From Metabacillus kandeliae (lineage in GTDB: Bacteria; Bacillota; Bacilli; Bacillales; Bacillaceae), in contig NZ_JAJOZE010000014.1 in NCBI RefSeq assembly GCF_021166585.1, positions 1 to 64,000 of the forward strand: DNA of 64,000 nucleotides, read 5' to 3'. The position numbers were made by a program, and so were the translations under genes. This document shows positions 35,381 through 43,405 of the stretch, one piece after another. Every line of letters starts with the position of its first letter. Position 1 is the first letter of the stretch. The notes under the pieces are model-generated. The model saw only the letters and a list, made by a program, of their open reading frames with translations, did no database searches and was not told where the DNA came from.

Positions 35381-37108
35381 ATGAAAATGCTGATACGCAT
35401 GCCGAACTATTCGATCAAGCAAAAAATTATGCTCCTGGCCCTATTCTCTGCGCTCATTCCGCTTTTAGTTATTGGACCATTCACCTTTTTGTATTTTAAT
35501 AAAATTGTAGAAAACAAAGTCAGTACATCTGTTACAAATCTCCTCGATATTACCGATTGGAATATCAATATGTTTGCCGGGGATCTGGAGGATATATCAA
35601 ATATCATTTTCCTTTCAAATGACATTGAAGGGTATTTGACCTACCGCAGGCAGGATGCACGGCTGTACCAGCTTGAAACCTTGTCCCGAAACACCCTCAA
35701 CAGCATAACGGTTGTCAATAAACCCTATATCAATTCCATATTCATTGGAAACAGATATCACAGCTTTGTCAAAGTCAACAGAGGAGAAGCCAATTTAGCT
35801 GGTGACAGGTACAAATTACTTAGGGAATCAGAAATATTCCCCAAGCTGATGAACAGTGCCTGGGAAGGGAAATGGTTCTACGAAACTGACACCGGACTGA
35901 CAGGCAATAAAGAAACGCCATTGCTATTTGGCAGAGTGATCCGCGATCTCAGTACAAACGAGCCGCTCGGGGTGCTGTTAATCAGCATTAACCATCAGGT
36001 TTTTCAAAACATGTTTAATGATATCCAGTTCCCCGGCAGCATTGTTATTTATGATGGAAGGTCGCAAGTCTATACAAAAGGGAGCAAAAAGGTAGTTGAG
36101 GATCCTCTCTTAATTAAAAGAATAGAAGATTCTCATGTGAAAGGGGCAGATACTGCCGTAATCCAGGGGAAAAAATATATTGTCAATTACCATACTAACA
36201 AAAAAACCGGATGGAAAATTGTCAGTATGATCCCTTATCAGAACCTTGTTAAAGAAATTGACCAAGTTCGGGCAGTGGTCATCTCCTTATTGGCTGGCTC
36301 ACTATTAATCTCATTAACGATTGCGGTTTTTATCTCAAGAAGGATTACACGTGAGCTTGGCTTACTGAGACAGGTAACAGAGAGAATGGAGAGAAGGCAC
36401 CCCATCCAGGGGATTTTATTTAATACTAATGGAGAGATAGGAAAGATCGGCAGCCGCTTTGTAGAGCTCTACAACCGAAACAACGAACTTTCTGAAAAGC
36501 TGTTCCTCTCAGAGGTCAAGGAAAAGGAAGCGGAGCTAAAAGCACTTCAGAGCCATATCAATCCTCACTTTCTGTATAACACCTTAAATTCAATTTATTG
36601 GATGGCTGAGAAATCCAATGCGAAAGCCATTGCTAAAATGGCCATTAGTCTGTCAAAAATTTTCAGGCTTACCTTAAATGATGGGAACCCCATTACAACC
36701 GTTCAAAATGAACTGACACAGGTTGAAAGCTACCTGCAAATTCAAAACATTCGTTTTGACCAAAAAATTAACTATCAATTTCTAATCGATGAAGAGATCC
36801 TGCAGGAGAAAATTATTAAACTGCTTCTGCAGCCAATTGTAGAAAACGCCGCATACCACGGGCTTGAGCCTGAAAACGGGAGAGGACACATTTTAATTGA
36901 AGGGATAAAAAGAGGAGATCAGCTTATATTTTTCATATCAGATGATGGAAAAGGGTTTGATACAAAAAGCAAGCAAAAGAAAGGCTATGGTCTTCGAAAT
37001 ATAGATGAACGATTAAAATTAAAATACGGAAACCAGTTCGGACTTTCCATTGTCAGTGAACCAAATAAAGGAACAACAGTTATTTTAAAAGCAGGTCTTC
37101 ACAAATGA
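35381..37108 (+). CDS. YesM/LytS-type sensor histidine kinase
   Basis: A 575-aa membrane kinase: first span at ~15-38, a large extracellular Cache-like sensor (~40-300), second span (~310-330), HAMP-like linker, His_kinase domain with LQSHINPHFLYNTLNSIYW (phospho-His in the HINPHF region) and a C-terminal HATPase (DDGKGFD, GYGLRNIDERL). AGGGTG supports the ATG at 35381. It probably senses the sugar carried by the upstream importer. Confidence 0.92.
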   Translation: MKMLIRMPNYSIKQKIMLLALFSALIPLLVIGPFTFLYFNKIVENKVSTSVTNLLDITDWNINMFAGDLEDISNIIFLSNDIEGYLTYRRQDARLYQLETLSRNTLNSITVVNKPYINSIFIGNRYHSFVKVNRGEANLAGDRYKLLRESEIFPKLMNSAWEGKWFYETDTGLTGNKETPLLFGRVIRDLSTNEPLGVLLISINHQVFQNMFNDIQFPGSIVIYDGRSQVYTKGSKKVVEDPLLIKRIEDSHVKGADTAVIQGKKYIVNYHTNKKTGWKIVSMIPYQNLVKEIDQVRAVVISLLAGSLLISLTIAVFISRRITRELGLLRQVTERMERRHPIQGILFNTNGEIGKIGSRFVELYNRNNELSEKLFLSEVKEKEAELKALQSHINPHFLYNTLNSIYWMAEKSNAKAIAKMAISLSKIFRLTLNDGNPITTVQNELTQVESYLQIQNIRFDQKINYQFLIDEEILQEKIIKLLLQPIVENAAYHGLEPENGRGHILIEGIKRGDQLIFFISDDGKGFDTKSKQKKGYGLRNIDERLKLKYGNQFGLSIVSEPNKGTTVILKAGLHK

Positions 37109-37130
37109 GCAGGATAAAGGAGACAGCTGT

Positions 37131-38603
37131 ATGTACACATTATTCATTGCAGATGATGAAAAAATTGTGATTGATGGTTTGACGCAAGCCATCGATTGGA
37201 ACAAGCACGAAATAAATATTGTCGGAACAGCGCTGAATGGAAGCTGCGCTCTAAGTCAGATAAAGGACAAACACCCTGATATTGTGCTTGCTGACATTCG
37301 CATGCCCGGATTGTCCGGACTCGAATTGATCAGGGAAGCAAAAAAGGAAAATTTGAACACGGAATTTATCATTATCAGCGGGTATTCTGAATTCAGTTAC
37401 GCTAAAGAAGCTCTTGAACTGGAGGCTGTTGATTACTTGGTAAAACCGATTGAAGCCGGTGATATTGTTTATTCAGTCAAAAAGGCAATTGGGAAGCTGG
37501 AGAAAAGAAGAGATAATAAACAATTAGACCTAAAGCTTGCCCGCTATGAGCGGGAATCAGAGAAGCAAAAACTTCAGGAAATCATGCTTGGCAATATACC
37601 ATTTCACCATAAAATAAGCCTCCAAGAATACACGCCATATTATATTTTGGCTGGGCATACGATAGGAGAAGCTGATGAGCGGGAATCCCGTCTTTTGGAG
37701 ATAGAGGAATGCCTTTATCAGAAGGGGAATGCCCTTTTCTTTTCAATAGGTGATGGCAAATTTGCTATGCTGCTGAAGGACAGTGATCCTATTTTTGAAT
37801 ACGCTACTGTGGGGATTAGCCAGCTGTACACTTCAGCCGAGAATATTCACACAGCTTATTTGGAAGCGAAAGAAGCATTAGAAGTAGGGGTTTTCAGCGG
37901 GAGATCTGCAGTGAAATATGAAGAGATCCGAATAGAGGAGACAAAGGACGAAAGAAAAATCAGCCGGAAAATCGAAGCGTTTTTCGACAAACCAATACAG
38001 AATTTCTTTAAGGAAACAATGACGCTGATTAATGAAGTGATTGATGAATTCTATTCTTCTAATATTTCCCCTCAAAGATCCAAGTATCTTTGCTTTAAGC
38101 TGGCCTCGCAATTTAGAAGAAAACTGTCTGATTACTTTGAGGGACAGCTGACTGGAGAAGAAGAGTATATCCTTTATAACAAAGTTGCCTCACTCCAATC
38201 CCTGAAGGAAGCAAAAGCATGGCTTTGCCAGCTTGTAGAAGAAGCAGAAGATTATTCAAAGCAAAACAAAGTTTCTTATAATGAAAAGCTTATATTGGAA
38301 ATCAAGGAGTATTTAAAAGAGCATTACCATGAGCCCATCGTTCTTGAAGAGCTCGGGAAAACTTTCTGCAAAAGCCCCGCTTACCTTTGTGCCCTTTTCT
38401 CTAAATCAGCTGGAACTACTATTTTTGAATATATTACTTCTATTCGAATGAAGGAAGCGAAAAAGTTATTGCGGACCACAAACTATAAAGTAACCCAAAT
38501 AGGTGTTATGTCAGGCTACAATCATTCAAAATATTTTAACCAAGTATTTAAAAAGAACGAAGGAATAACGCCAAGCCAGTACCGGACCCGTCATTATCAA
38601 TAA
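37131..38603 (+). CDS. YesN-type response regulator with AraC DNA-binding domain
   Basis: A 490-aa regulator: receiver domain with phospho-Asp55 (VLADIRMPG) and the conserved Lys in DYLVKPIEA, a middle regulatory region (~130-380), and a C-terminal AraC pair of helix-turn-helices (SPAYLCALFSKSAGTT; VMSGYNHSKYFNQVFKK). It follows its kinase by 22 bp and most likely activates the ABC operon. Confidence 0.93.
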   Translation: MYTLFIADDEKIVIDGLTQAIDWNKHEINIVGTALNGSCALSQIKDKHPDIVLADIRMPGLSGLELIREAKKENLNTEFIIISGYSEFSYAKEALELEAVDYLVKPIEAGDIVYSVKKAIGKLEKRRDNKQLDLKLARYERESEKQKLQEIMLGNIPFHHKISLQEYTPYYILAGHTIGEADERESRLLEIEECLYQKGNALFFSIGDGKFAMLLKDSDPIFEYATVGISQLYTSAENIHTAYLEAKEALEVGVFSGRSAVKYEEIRIEETKDERKISRKIEAFFDKPIQNFFKETMTLINEVIDEFYSSNISPQRSKYLCFKLASQFRRKLSDYFEGQLTGEEEYILYNKVASLQSLKEAKAWLCQLVEEAEDYSKQNKVSYNEKLILEIKEYLKEHYHEPIVLEELGKTFCKSPAYLCALFSKSAGTTIFEYITSIRMKEAKKLLRTTNYKVTQIGVMSGYNHSKYFNQVFKKNEGITPSQYRTRHYQ

Positions 38604-38615
38604 GAAGGCCTGCCT

Positions 38616-38694
38616 GTGGAAAAGGGAGACTTAGCTTCAAGGGGCAGAATGGATGCGTTCTGATATGAAGTCAGACGCACGCGTTGACATATCG
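38616..38694 (+). pseudogene. Decayed duplicate of the DUF1835 gene 3' end
   Basis: GTGGAAAAGGGAGAC through TTGACATATCG corresponds to the last codons of the gene at 30854-31657, with an in-frame TGA replacing a Gly-region codon. It has no start and no 5' part. Its end now supplies the -35 box of the arsR promoter. Confidence 0.85.
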
Positions 38695-38712
38695 GCAAAA
38701 ACCGATTAGTAT
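38684..38712 (+). promoter_or_regulatory. SigA promoter with embedded operator for the ArsR gene
   Basis: TTGACA (38684-38689), an exact 17-bp spacer, and TAGTAT (38707-38712). The spacer is filled by the inverted repeat ATCGG-N6-CCGAT (38691-38706), an ideal ArsR-family operator. Transcription would start at about the ATG at 38720. Confidence 0.75.
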
Positions 38713-38719
38713 TAACCCT

Positions 38720-39037
38720 ATGAAAAATCAAGTTGAAATTTTTAAAGCATTGGCTAATGAAACAAGACTGGATATTTTAAAATGGCTGAAAGAGCCTGAA
38801 AAGCATTTCGACAAACCGTCTGCCCACTTATCCAAAAACATAGATGAAAAAGGCGGTGTCTGCGTAGGAGATATCCGGGAGAAGGCGAACCTGTCACAGT
38901 CCACCATCTCTCAATTTTGTTCCATGATGCAAAAGGCAGGACTCCTGCAATCAGAACGCCACGGAAAGTGGACGTACTACCGCAGAGATGAAGAAGCCAT
39001 TCAAAAGCTTTCTGAATTTCTCGGTAAAGAGCTGTAA
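38720..39037 (+). CDS. ArsR family transcriptional regulator
   Basis: A 105-aa winged-helix repressor. The HTH is EKANLSQSTISQFCSMMQKAGL, here in two parts EKANLSQSTIS and QFCSMMQKAGL, and FKALANETRLDILKWL is the family N-terminus. There is no ribosome binding site: the -10 box ends seven bases before the ATG, implying a leaderless mRNA. It probably controls itself and the DMT pair downstream. The ligand is unknown; no CxCxxC metal site is visible. Confidence 0.88.
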   Translation: MKNQVEIFKALANETRLDILKWLKEPEKHFDKPSAHLSKNIDEKGGVCVGDIREKANLSQSTISQFCSMMQKAGLLQSERHGKWTYYRRDEEAIQKLSEFLGKEL

Positions 39038-39076
39038 AACCATCTGCTGGTTTTTAGATAGATGGTTTTTTTATTT
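39036..39076 (+). terminator. Terminator of the ArsR gene
   Basis: AAACCATCT / AGATGGTTTTTTT around a short loop. A second ATCG-type palindrome (TATCGATATTTCGCGATA, ~39084-39101) follows and may be an operator for the DMT genes. Confidence 0.75.
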
Positions 39077-39125
39077 TCAAATGTATCGATATTTCGCGAT
39101 ATATAAATATGAAAGGAAGTGCAGC

Positions 39126-39554
39126 ATGAAGATTATCATTTATCTCATACCCGTTATTGCCGGAATGTCGCTAAGCATTGAAGGCGCCATTTACGGTGAA
39201 CTCGGAAAAACGATCGGGAAAATGGAAAGCAGCTTTTATAACTTTTTTGCCGGAACGATTATTATCGGACTCATTTGGCTCTTTTTTGGAAAAGGAAACC
39301 TTGGCTATACATTGAAGGCGCCAAAGTGGACGCTCCTTGGAGGACTCCTCGGCACCATTTATTTAACTGTTCTTGTCATCAGCATTCCTTTAGTCGGCGT
39401 CGGCCTGTCAATGGTCACAGTCATCATCGGGCAAATGGTGATGAGCATGGTCATCGAGCATTTCGGCTGGCTTGGAAGCGAGCCGGTGAAAATCAATAAA
39501 GAAAAAGTGACTGCTGTTCTGTTAATGGGACTGGCTTTAGCTTTTATCTTCTAG
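39126..39554 (+). CDS. Small DMT family transporter subunit (DUF606/YdcZ type)
   Basis: A 142-aa, five-span protein of the DUF606 branch of the drug/metabolite transporters. GGAAGTG precedes the ATG at 39126. It lies 13 bp ahead of a paralogue; the pair probably forms a heterodimer. The substrate is unknown; efflux is likely given the ArsR repressor. Confidence 0.85.
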   Translation: MKIIIYLIPVIAGMSLSIEGAIYGELGKTIGKMESSFYNFFAGTIIIGLIWLFFGKGNLGYTLKAPKWTLLGGLLGTIYLTVLVISIPLVGVGLSMVTVIIGQMVMSMVIEHFGWLGSEPVKINKEKVTAVLLMGLALAFIF

Positions 39555-39567
39555 GAGGGACGTCACA

Positions 39568-40023
39568 ATGGGATCTGCCATGATCATTTTCACACTGCTG
39601 GGCGGTGTGCTGCTCAGCGCCCAATCATCCATTAACGGCAAGTTCAGCCAAAAAGCAGGAACGATTGAAAGCACACTGCTGACCTTCTTCACAGGAATGC
39701 TGTTTCTAGCATTGCTCATCCTCTTTTTCGGGCAGGGAGACATCCTGAAAATTTTAGAAGTGCCGAAATGGCAGCTCAGTGCTGTCCTGTTCGGAGTCAG
39801 CTATTTATTTTTAACGATTCTGGCCGTACCAAGAATCGGAGTCACAGCAGCAAACATATCCACCGTCATCGGCCAGCTTGCTGCCAGCATGATCATCGAC
39901 CACTTCGGCCTGTTCGGCGGCATGCAGATCAACTTTGGATATAAGCGCTGGATTGCACTTGTCCTGATGCTGCTTGCCCTGTACTTTGTATTTAAAGGGA
40001 AAAAGAAGCAGTCGCGTCAATAA
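39568..40023 (+). CDS. Small DMT family transporter subunit (DUF606/YdcZ type), paralogue
   Basis: A 151-aa, five-span protein similar in layout to the preceding one (both have an ESxxxxFFxG block and a VIGQ motif) with a basic C-terminal tail KGKKKQSR. GGAGGG precedes the ATG. Probable second half of a heterodimeric transporter. Confidence 0.85.
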   Translation: MGSAMIIFTLLGGVLLSAQSSINGKFSQKAGTIESTLLTFFTGMLFLALLILFFGQGDILKILEVPKWQLSAVLFGVSYLFLTILAVPRIGVTAANISTVIGQLAASMIIDHFGLFGGMQINFGYKRWIALVLMLLALYFVFKGKKKQSRQ

Positions 40024-40025
40024 TG

Positions 40026-40057
40026 GGAGAGCCTCTTTTGCAGGGGCTCTTTGTTTT
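40026..40057 (+). terminator. Terminator of the DMT operon
   Basis: GAGAGCCTC / GGGGCTCTTTG hairpin with TTTT. The following 40058-40260 contains only weak traces of the 21-bp repeat and an AAAAGCCGTG flank. Confidence 0.7.
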
Positions 40058-40310
40058 AAATCGGCAAGCTTTTGAATATATCAGCGAACTCATCAATATA
40101 CCGGCGACCTCTTTCTCGGCAGGGGGAATCCGGCACTTTTGTTAACTAAAAGCCGTGTTTGAATGTCGTACACGACGTTACTTTATGAACCTGGTTTCTC
40201 CAGATGGTTCCATTATCCCGAAATTAACAGCAGCTAAATTCAGGAATGGATATACCGCCCAAGCAGGTAAAATTGCACATTTAAGAATCCTTCAATCTGT
40301 TATAATTGTA

Positions 40311-40325
40311 ATGTATACGCTTACA
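40311..40325 (+). promoter_or_regulatory. cre-like site in the nagP promoter
   Basis: ATGTATACGCTTACA fits the cre consensus with one mismatch. It sits just downstream of TATAAT (40301-40306), a position for CcpA roadblock repression. Confidence 0.6.
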
Positions 40326-40352
40326 AAGACTAGTAGAATTGGGGGAATCTTC

Positions 40353-41834
40353 ATGATGAGTTATCTGCAAAGAATGGGCCGCTCGCTGATGCTGCCTGTT
40401 GCTGTGCTTCCGGTTGCCGCTATTTTGATGGGGCTTGGGCACTGGATTGATCCTTCCGGATGGGGTGCTGGGAATGTTTATGCCGCTTTCCTGATAAAAG
40501 CAGGCGGCTCTATTTTGGATCATATTCCGATTTTATTTGCTGTTGGAATTGCGCTTGGTATGGCCAAGGAGCGTGACGGGGCTGCTGCGCTCAGCGGGCT
40601 TGTGGCTTTTTTGGTTATCACCACACTGCTTTCAAGTGATTCTGTAGCATTGCTACAAGGTGTGTCAGATCCGGCAAAAGTGAATCCTGCTTTTGGAAAG
40701 ATTGATAATGCATTTATTGGAATTATTTCCGGTCTTATTGCTTCTGTTATGTATAACCGCTTCAGCCATGTGAAGCTGATTGATGCGCTTGCCTTTTTCA
40801 GCGGGAAGCGGCTTGCGCCGATTATGTCGGCTGCAGCGATGCTTGTTGTTTCACTTATTTTCCTATTTGTATGGCCTGTTGTGTATTCAGGGCTTGTTTC
40901 GTTTGGAACGGCCATTTCAAGCCTGGGCTTTGTCGGCGCAGGGATATATGGATTTTTTAACCGTCTCCTTATCCCGCTCGGTTTGCATCATGCACTGAAT
41001 GCAGTATTCTGGTTTGATGTGGCCGGCATTAATGATATCGGCAATTTCTGGGCTGGCAAAGGAACAAAGGGCATTACAGGGATGTACCAGGCAGGCTTTT
41101 TCCCTGTCATGATGTTTGGTCTTCCGGCAGCAGGCCTTGCCATTTACCATGCTGCGAAAGCGAACCGCAAGAAAGAGATTGCCTCGCTTATGCTTGCAGC
41201 GGGCGTTGCTGCCTTTGTAACAGGTGTAACAGAGCCGCTGGAATTTGCTTTTATGTTTGCAGCACCGCCGCTGTTTTTGCTGCATGCTGTTTTAACTGGT
41301 CTTTCGCTTGCGATCGCCTCCTTTTTCCATTGGACGGCAGGGTTCAGCTTCAGTGCCGGCTTGATTGACTTTTTGCTGAGCTTAAAGCTTCCGCTTGTGA
41401 ATATGCCGTTTATGCTGATGGTGCAGGGCTTGGTTTTTGCAGTGATTTATTACACGCTGTTCCGTTTCATGATCAGCAAATTCAACCTCATGACACCTGG
41501 CCGTGAAGATGACAGCATTGCTGCCGGCGATGGAATCATCGCAGGCAGGGAAGTGGCAGCGGGAAATGCTGTTGCGAAGAAAGACAAATTTTCAGCAATG
41601 GCTGGTGAAATTTATCAAGGGCTTGGCGGTAACGCAAACGTTGTGTCCATTGACAACTGTGTGACACGCCTTCGCATTGAAGTAAAAGATATGAACGCAG
41701 TGGACCAGGCAAGAATTAAAGCAACAGGCGTGCCTGGCATCAACATTGTAGGGCCGCGCAATATCCAGGTGATTGTCGGAACGTCCGTCCAGTTTGTAGC
41801 AGATGAAATGATTAAAATCAGAAGCATATCTTAA
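40353..41834 (+). CDS. nagP: N-acetylglucosamine-type PTS transporter IIBC
   Basis: A 493-aa phosphotransferase permease: membrane IIC domain (residues ~1-375; starts SYLQRMGRSLMLPVAVLP) and cytosolic IIB domain with phospho-Cys in SIDNCVTRLR. There is no IIA domain, so it uses a shared IIA-Glc-type domain. It imports and phosphorylates GlcNAc; glucose specificity is the alternative. GGGGGA supports the start; an upstream in-frame stretch of 66 codons lacks a site. It complements the nagABR operon at 53.3 kb. Confidence 0.88.
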   Translation: MMSYLQRMGRSLMLPVAVLPVAAILMGLGHWIDPSGWGAGNVYAAFLIKAGGSILDHIPILFAVGIALGMAKERDGAAALSGLVAFLVITTLLSSDSVALLQGVSDPAKVNPAFGKIDNAFIGIISGLIASVMYNRFSHVKLIDALAFFSGKRLAPIMSAAAMLVVSLIFLFVWPVVYSGLVSFGTAISSLGFVGAGIYGFFNRLLIPLGLHHALNAVFWFDVAGINDIGNFWAGKGTKGITGMYQAGFFPVMMFGLPAAGLAIYHAAKANRKKEIASLMLAAGVAAFVTGVTEPLEFAFMFAAPPLFLLHAVLTGLSLAIASFFHWTAGFSFSAGLIDFLLSLKLPLVNMPFMLMVQGLVFAVIYYTLFRFMISKFNLMTPGREDDSIAAGDGIIAGREVAAGNAVAKKDKFSAMAGEIYQGLGGNANVVSIDNCVTRLRIEVKDMNAVDQARIKATGVPGINIVGPRNIQVIVGTSVQFVADEMIKIRSIS

Positions 41835-41837
41835 GAA

Positions 41838-41869
41838 TCAAGGGAAGCCAAGCGGCTTCCCTTTTTCGT
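41838..41869 (+). terminator. Intrinsic terminator of nagP
   Basis: AGGGAAGCC / GGCTTCCCTTTTT hairpin. Confidence 0.9.
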
Positions 41870-41964
41870 TCCCGTTAAAGGGATACTGCCCAAACAGATC
41901 GTTTTCTCCTGCATATCTTATCAGCAGACGCCAGTACCGAAATCATTTTGCCGGGAGGAAAAAC

Positions 41965-42690
41965 ATGGATCCGAAAGTAACGATCATTATTCCCTTTTAC
42001 AATTGCTCCTATGTGGATCAGGCAATTGAGAGCGCCTTAAGCCAGACCTATCCTAATATTGAAATTATTGTTGTAGATGATGGTTCTTTTTTGTACAGAA
42101 ATAAAATCAATCCTTATTTGAAAAAGATTAAGCTGATCCGCAAGCAGAACGGCGGTACCGCGACAGCCTTAAATGAAGGGCTCAAAGCAGCACAGGGAGA
42201 GTATATTGCCTGGCTGAGCTCAGATGATCTTTATTTGCCGGACAGAATCAAGCAGCAGATGGCCTTCATGCAAAAAAATAATATCGACGCGAGCTTCAGC
42301 AATTATGCCTGCATTGATGAGAAGGGCAGCATAACAACGCCATGGAGCGGACCTCGGCTCACTGCCCAGCATGAAGTGCCGAAAACGCTCGCTATTTATA
42401 ACCTGATCAACGGCTGCACCATTCTTTTTAAAAAGAGCATTTTTACGAAGTACGGCTACTTTAACCCGGTTTTCCGGTACACACAGGATTATGAAATGTG
42501 GATGAGGCTCATAACAAGCGGACTGAAAATCTATTATTATGATGATGCACTTACTCATTTCAGACAGCATGACTTATCAGGTACAAAAAAGCATGCCATT
42601 GAAATGGCGCATGAAATTAATTTAATTGAAGCCTACTACAGACCGAAGCTGATTGAGCTGATTTTCACCAAGCTTTCCGCTGATCAGTAA
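41965..42690 (+). CDS. Family 2 glycosyltransferase
   Basis: A 241-aa GT-A fold transferase. The nucleotide-sugar motifs are VVDDGS and SSDD (LSSDDLYLPDR), and TQDYEMWMRL holds the acceptor-side ED-like motif. It lacks membrane segments. Such enzymes decorate capsule or cell-wall glycans; no partner genes are adjacent. GGGAGGA precedes the ATG. Confidence 0.9.
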   Translation: MDPKVTIIIPFYNCSYVDQAIESALSQTYPNIEIIVVDDGSFLYRNKINPYLKKIKLIRKQNGGTATALNEGLKAAQGEYIAWLSSDDLYLPDRIKQQMAFMQKNNIDASFSNYACIDEKGSITTPWSGPRLTAQHEVPKTLAIYNLINGCTILFKKSIFTKYGYFNPVFRYTQDYEMWMRLITSGLKIYYYDDALTHFRQHDLSGTKKHAIEMAHEINLIEAYYRPKLIELIFTKLSADQ

Positions 42691-42720
42691 AAAAGGAGCC
42701 TCAGGGGCTCCTTTTCTAAT
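42691..42720. terminator. Terminator between convergent glycosyltransferase and channel genes
   Basis: AAAAGGAGCC / GGCTCCTTTTC palindrome. Confidence 0.85.
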
Positions 42721-43096
42721 TTTCCCCTTTAGCTTTTTCTTCTAAATCCTCTTCTGCTTCTTTTACTTCGTTTGGGAACAAATGAATCACAAGGGCAACC
42801 GGCAGCAAATATCCGATGAAGGCCTGCATAGAGGCGAAAAGCCGCGCAATTCCAAAAGGGGTAATATCGCCAAACCCGACGGAAAGATTCGTGACAAGAC
42901 TGAAATAAAGGCACTTCCCAATCAGGTCGAACATGCTGAGCGATTGGTGCGGCAAGTAATGCTCTTTTAAATTTCCGGTTCCAGTAAGTTCAAGAATAAG
43001 ATATATGGCTGAAAACAGAACAATAAGGGTTAAATAAATAACGCTGAACAGAAAAAAGGCCGTCATGGTTTTATGTTTATGGATGATCGGAAACAT
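42716..43096 (-). CDS. Two-span potassium channel
   Basis: A 126-aa ion channel of the Kir/KcsA-like two-helix class. The selectivity filter region is NLSVGFGDITP, between two hydrophobic helices. The ATG at 43096 has AAAGGAA upstream; the longer open frame starts without a site. The C-terminal tail is acidic (EEAEEDLEEK). There is no RCK domain. Confidence 0.88.
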   Translation of the reverse strand: MFPIIHKHKTMTAFFLFSVIYLTLIVLFSAIYLILELTGTGNLKEHYLPHQSLSMFDLIGKCLYFSLVTNLSVGFGDITPFGIARLFASMQAFIGYLLPVALVIHLFPNEVKEAEEDLEEKAKGEN

Positions 43097-43197
43097 AATC
43101 ACAGTTCCTTTCCGTTGAAAAGATAGTGGATTAATACCCGTTTTAGCGGACAACACACACTTACTTATATAAGCAAAAAGAACTACTTATGGTTATA

Positions 43198-43226
43198 TTG
43201 ACCTATTTATCTATCTGCTCTATAAT
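43198..43226 (+). promoter_or_regulatory. SigA promoter of the riboswitch-diguanylate cyclase unit
   Basis: TTGACC (43198-43203), exact 17-bp spacer, TATAAT (43221-43226). Confidence 0.8.
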
Positions 43227-43240
43227 TGTAATAAAATAAC

Positions 43241-43330
43241 AAACTGCAAAAGGCAAATCCGCTGAAAGGCGGGGACGCAAAGCTAAAGGGGCTAAAATCG
43301 TTGATTATGCCAGCCAGCTGCCGGTAAAAA
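43241..43330 (+). promoter_or_regulatory. Cyclic-di-GMP-I (GEMM) riboswitch
   Basis: The conserved GEMM elements are in order: AGGCAAATCC, the GAAA-capped P2 hairpin CCGCTGAAAGGCGG, GGGACGCAAAGC, GGGCTAAAAT-like joining region and the second hairpin GCCAGCCAGCTGCCGG. It lies between a strong promoter and a terminator, immediately upstream of a diguanylate cyclase gene. Confidence 0.92.
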
Positions 43331-43332
43331 TG

Positions 43333-43355
43333 AAAAGCGGAGATCTGCTTTTTTT
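43333..43355 (+). terminator. Riboswitch expression-platform terminator
   Basis: AAGCGG-AGAT-CTGCTT-type hairpin followed by seven T residues, 50 bp before the start codon. It probably forms in one ligand state. Confidence 0.75.
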
Positions 43356-43405
43356 ACATAAACCCTGCGCTGGTTCTGGAATCTTAATAAGGCGAGGGTT
43401 TAAAC

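Noticed and set aside
31660..38690. An integrative element with attL/attR
   Set aside because: Direct repeats are present but no integrase, excisionase or mobilisation gene lies between them.
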